From Nocardioides sp. zg-1228 (GTDB taxonomy: Bacteria; Actinomycetota; Actinomycetes; Propionibacteriales; Nocardioidaceae), in contig NZ_CP070961.1 of the NCBI RefSeq assembly GCF_017086465.1, forward strand, positions 2,852,001 to 2,916,000: a stretch of DNA of 64,000 nt. Reading direction: 5' to 3'. Below the pieces are notes generated by a model. The model saw nothing but the letters and a program-made list of their open reading frames with translations, did no database searches and was not told the DNA's origin. Made by a program: the position numbers and the translations under genes. Within the stretch, counting starts at the first letter, position 1. The number at the start of each line of letters is the position of its first letter. This document shows, one piece after another, positions 63,887 to 64,000 of the stretch.

Positions 63887-64000
63887 TTAGAGCCGTGCCG
63901 ACTCGTCGATCGCTGCTTCGTAGAACGCGTCCGCCAGTGCGAGAACGACGCCGTTGATCCCGGGGCCGTCACTGAAGAAGTAGTCCGCCATGGTGTTGTG
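63887..64000 (-). CDS. C-terminal fragment of a gene running off the right edge
   Basis: The minus strand reads HNTMADYFFSDGPGINGVV LALADAFYEAAIDESARL and stops (TAA) at 63887, with codon use typical of real coding. The first codon at the window edge is in the middle of the frame, so the gene continues to the right. Family not recognised; as the upstream neighbour of the SIR2-STAND gene it may belong to the same defence locus. Confidence 0.55.
   Translation of the reverse strand, partial: HNTMADYFFSDGPGINGVVLALADAFYEAAIDESARL

Noticed and set aside
63727..63972. 81-codon minus-strand ORF near the right edge
   Set aside because: It overlaps the better-supported partial gene ending at 63887 in another frame and has no coding character.

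Overview
The window is high-GC actinobacterial DNA. Most genes have strong G/C third positions, GTG starts are frequent, neighbours overlap as GTGA or ATGA, and many transcripts look leaderless (a TAnnnT box 6-7 nt before the start codon). Gene content and order (clpS-DUF2017-mec-cysO-cysM-murI-MBL-rph-rdgB, as near Rv1331-Rv1341 of Mycobacterium tuberculosis) fit a Nocardioides-like member of the Propionibacteriales. That placement is an inference, not a sequence match.

0-5 kb: the front of a nickel/cobalt ECF transporter operon (cbiM, PDGLE protein, cbiQ, cbiO cut by the window edge), with a textbook Nur-type box in its promoter. Then come bcp, an odd tRNA with a leucine-type UAG anticodon but a short variable loop, and a BASS-family transporter.

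3.8-24 kb: the conserved minus-strand strip rdgB, rph, MBL hydrolase, murI, cysM, cysO, mec, DUF2017, clpS, followed by divergent pncB. Plus-strand blocks interrupt it: a two-component system, a phosphodiesterase plus CotH protein, an ABC exporter with a second two-component system, and an MFS transporter. CysM, CysO and Mec form the sulfur-carrier route to cysteine. CysO here is encoded with an extra C-terminal Cys.

24-50 kb: ordinary chromosomal genes. These include a large LuxR-type ATPase regulator, an in-frame DUF4242-methyltransferase ORF, nicotinamidase, LysG/LysE, HPPD with an Lrp-type regulator, a helicase, YqgE, a DUF3048 lipoprotein, an NlpC/P60 hydrolase behind a c-di-AMP riboswitch, an SDR, a PAP2 protein, HxlR with an MFS pump, a HIT protein, a nuclease with an Imm-5-like protein, and Ohr/OhrR with an OhrR-type box. 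A 32-bp repeat family flanks the gene at 46902-47525.

50-54.3 kb: fasciclin and DUF6629 proteins, RidA with a divergent WYL regulator, and a signal-less substrate-binding-protein homologue bracketed by two ~67-bp direct repeats.

54.3-64 kb: a lower-GC defence island that starts at a short direct repeat (ATTCTGCGAAG, 21-bp period). It holds an unrecognised 816-aa protein with a PD-(D/E)XK-like motif, a GmrSD-type DUF262/DUF1524 protein, an AbiH protein, gene debris, and a SIR2-STAND ATPase split by one extra base at 61854. A partial gene runs off the right edge. This is the most likely place for an undescribed system.
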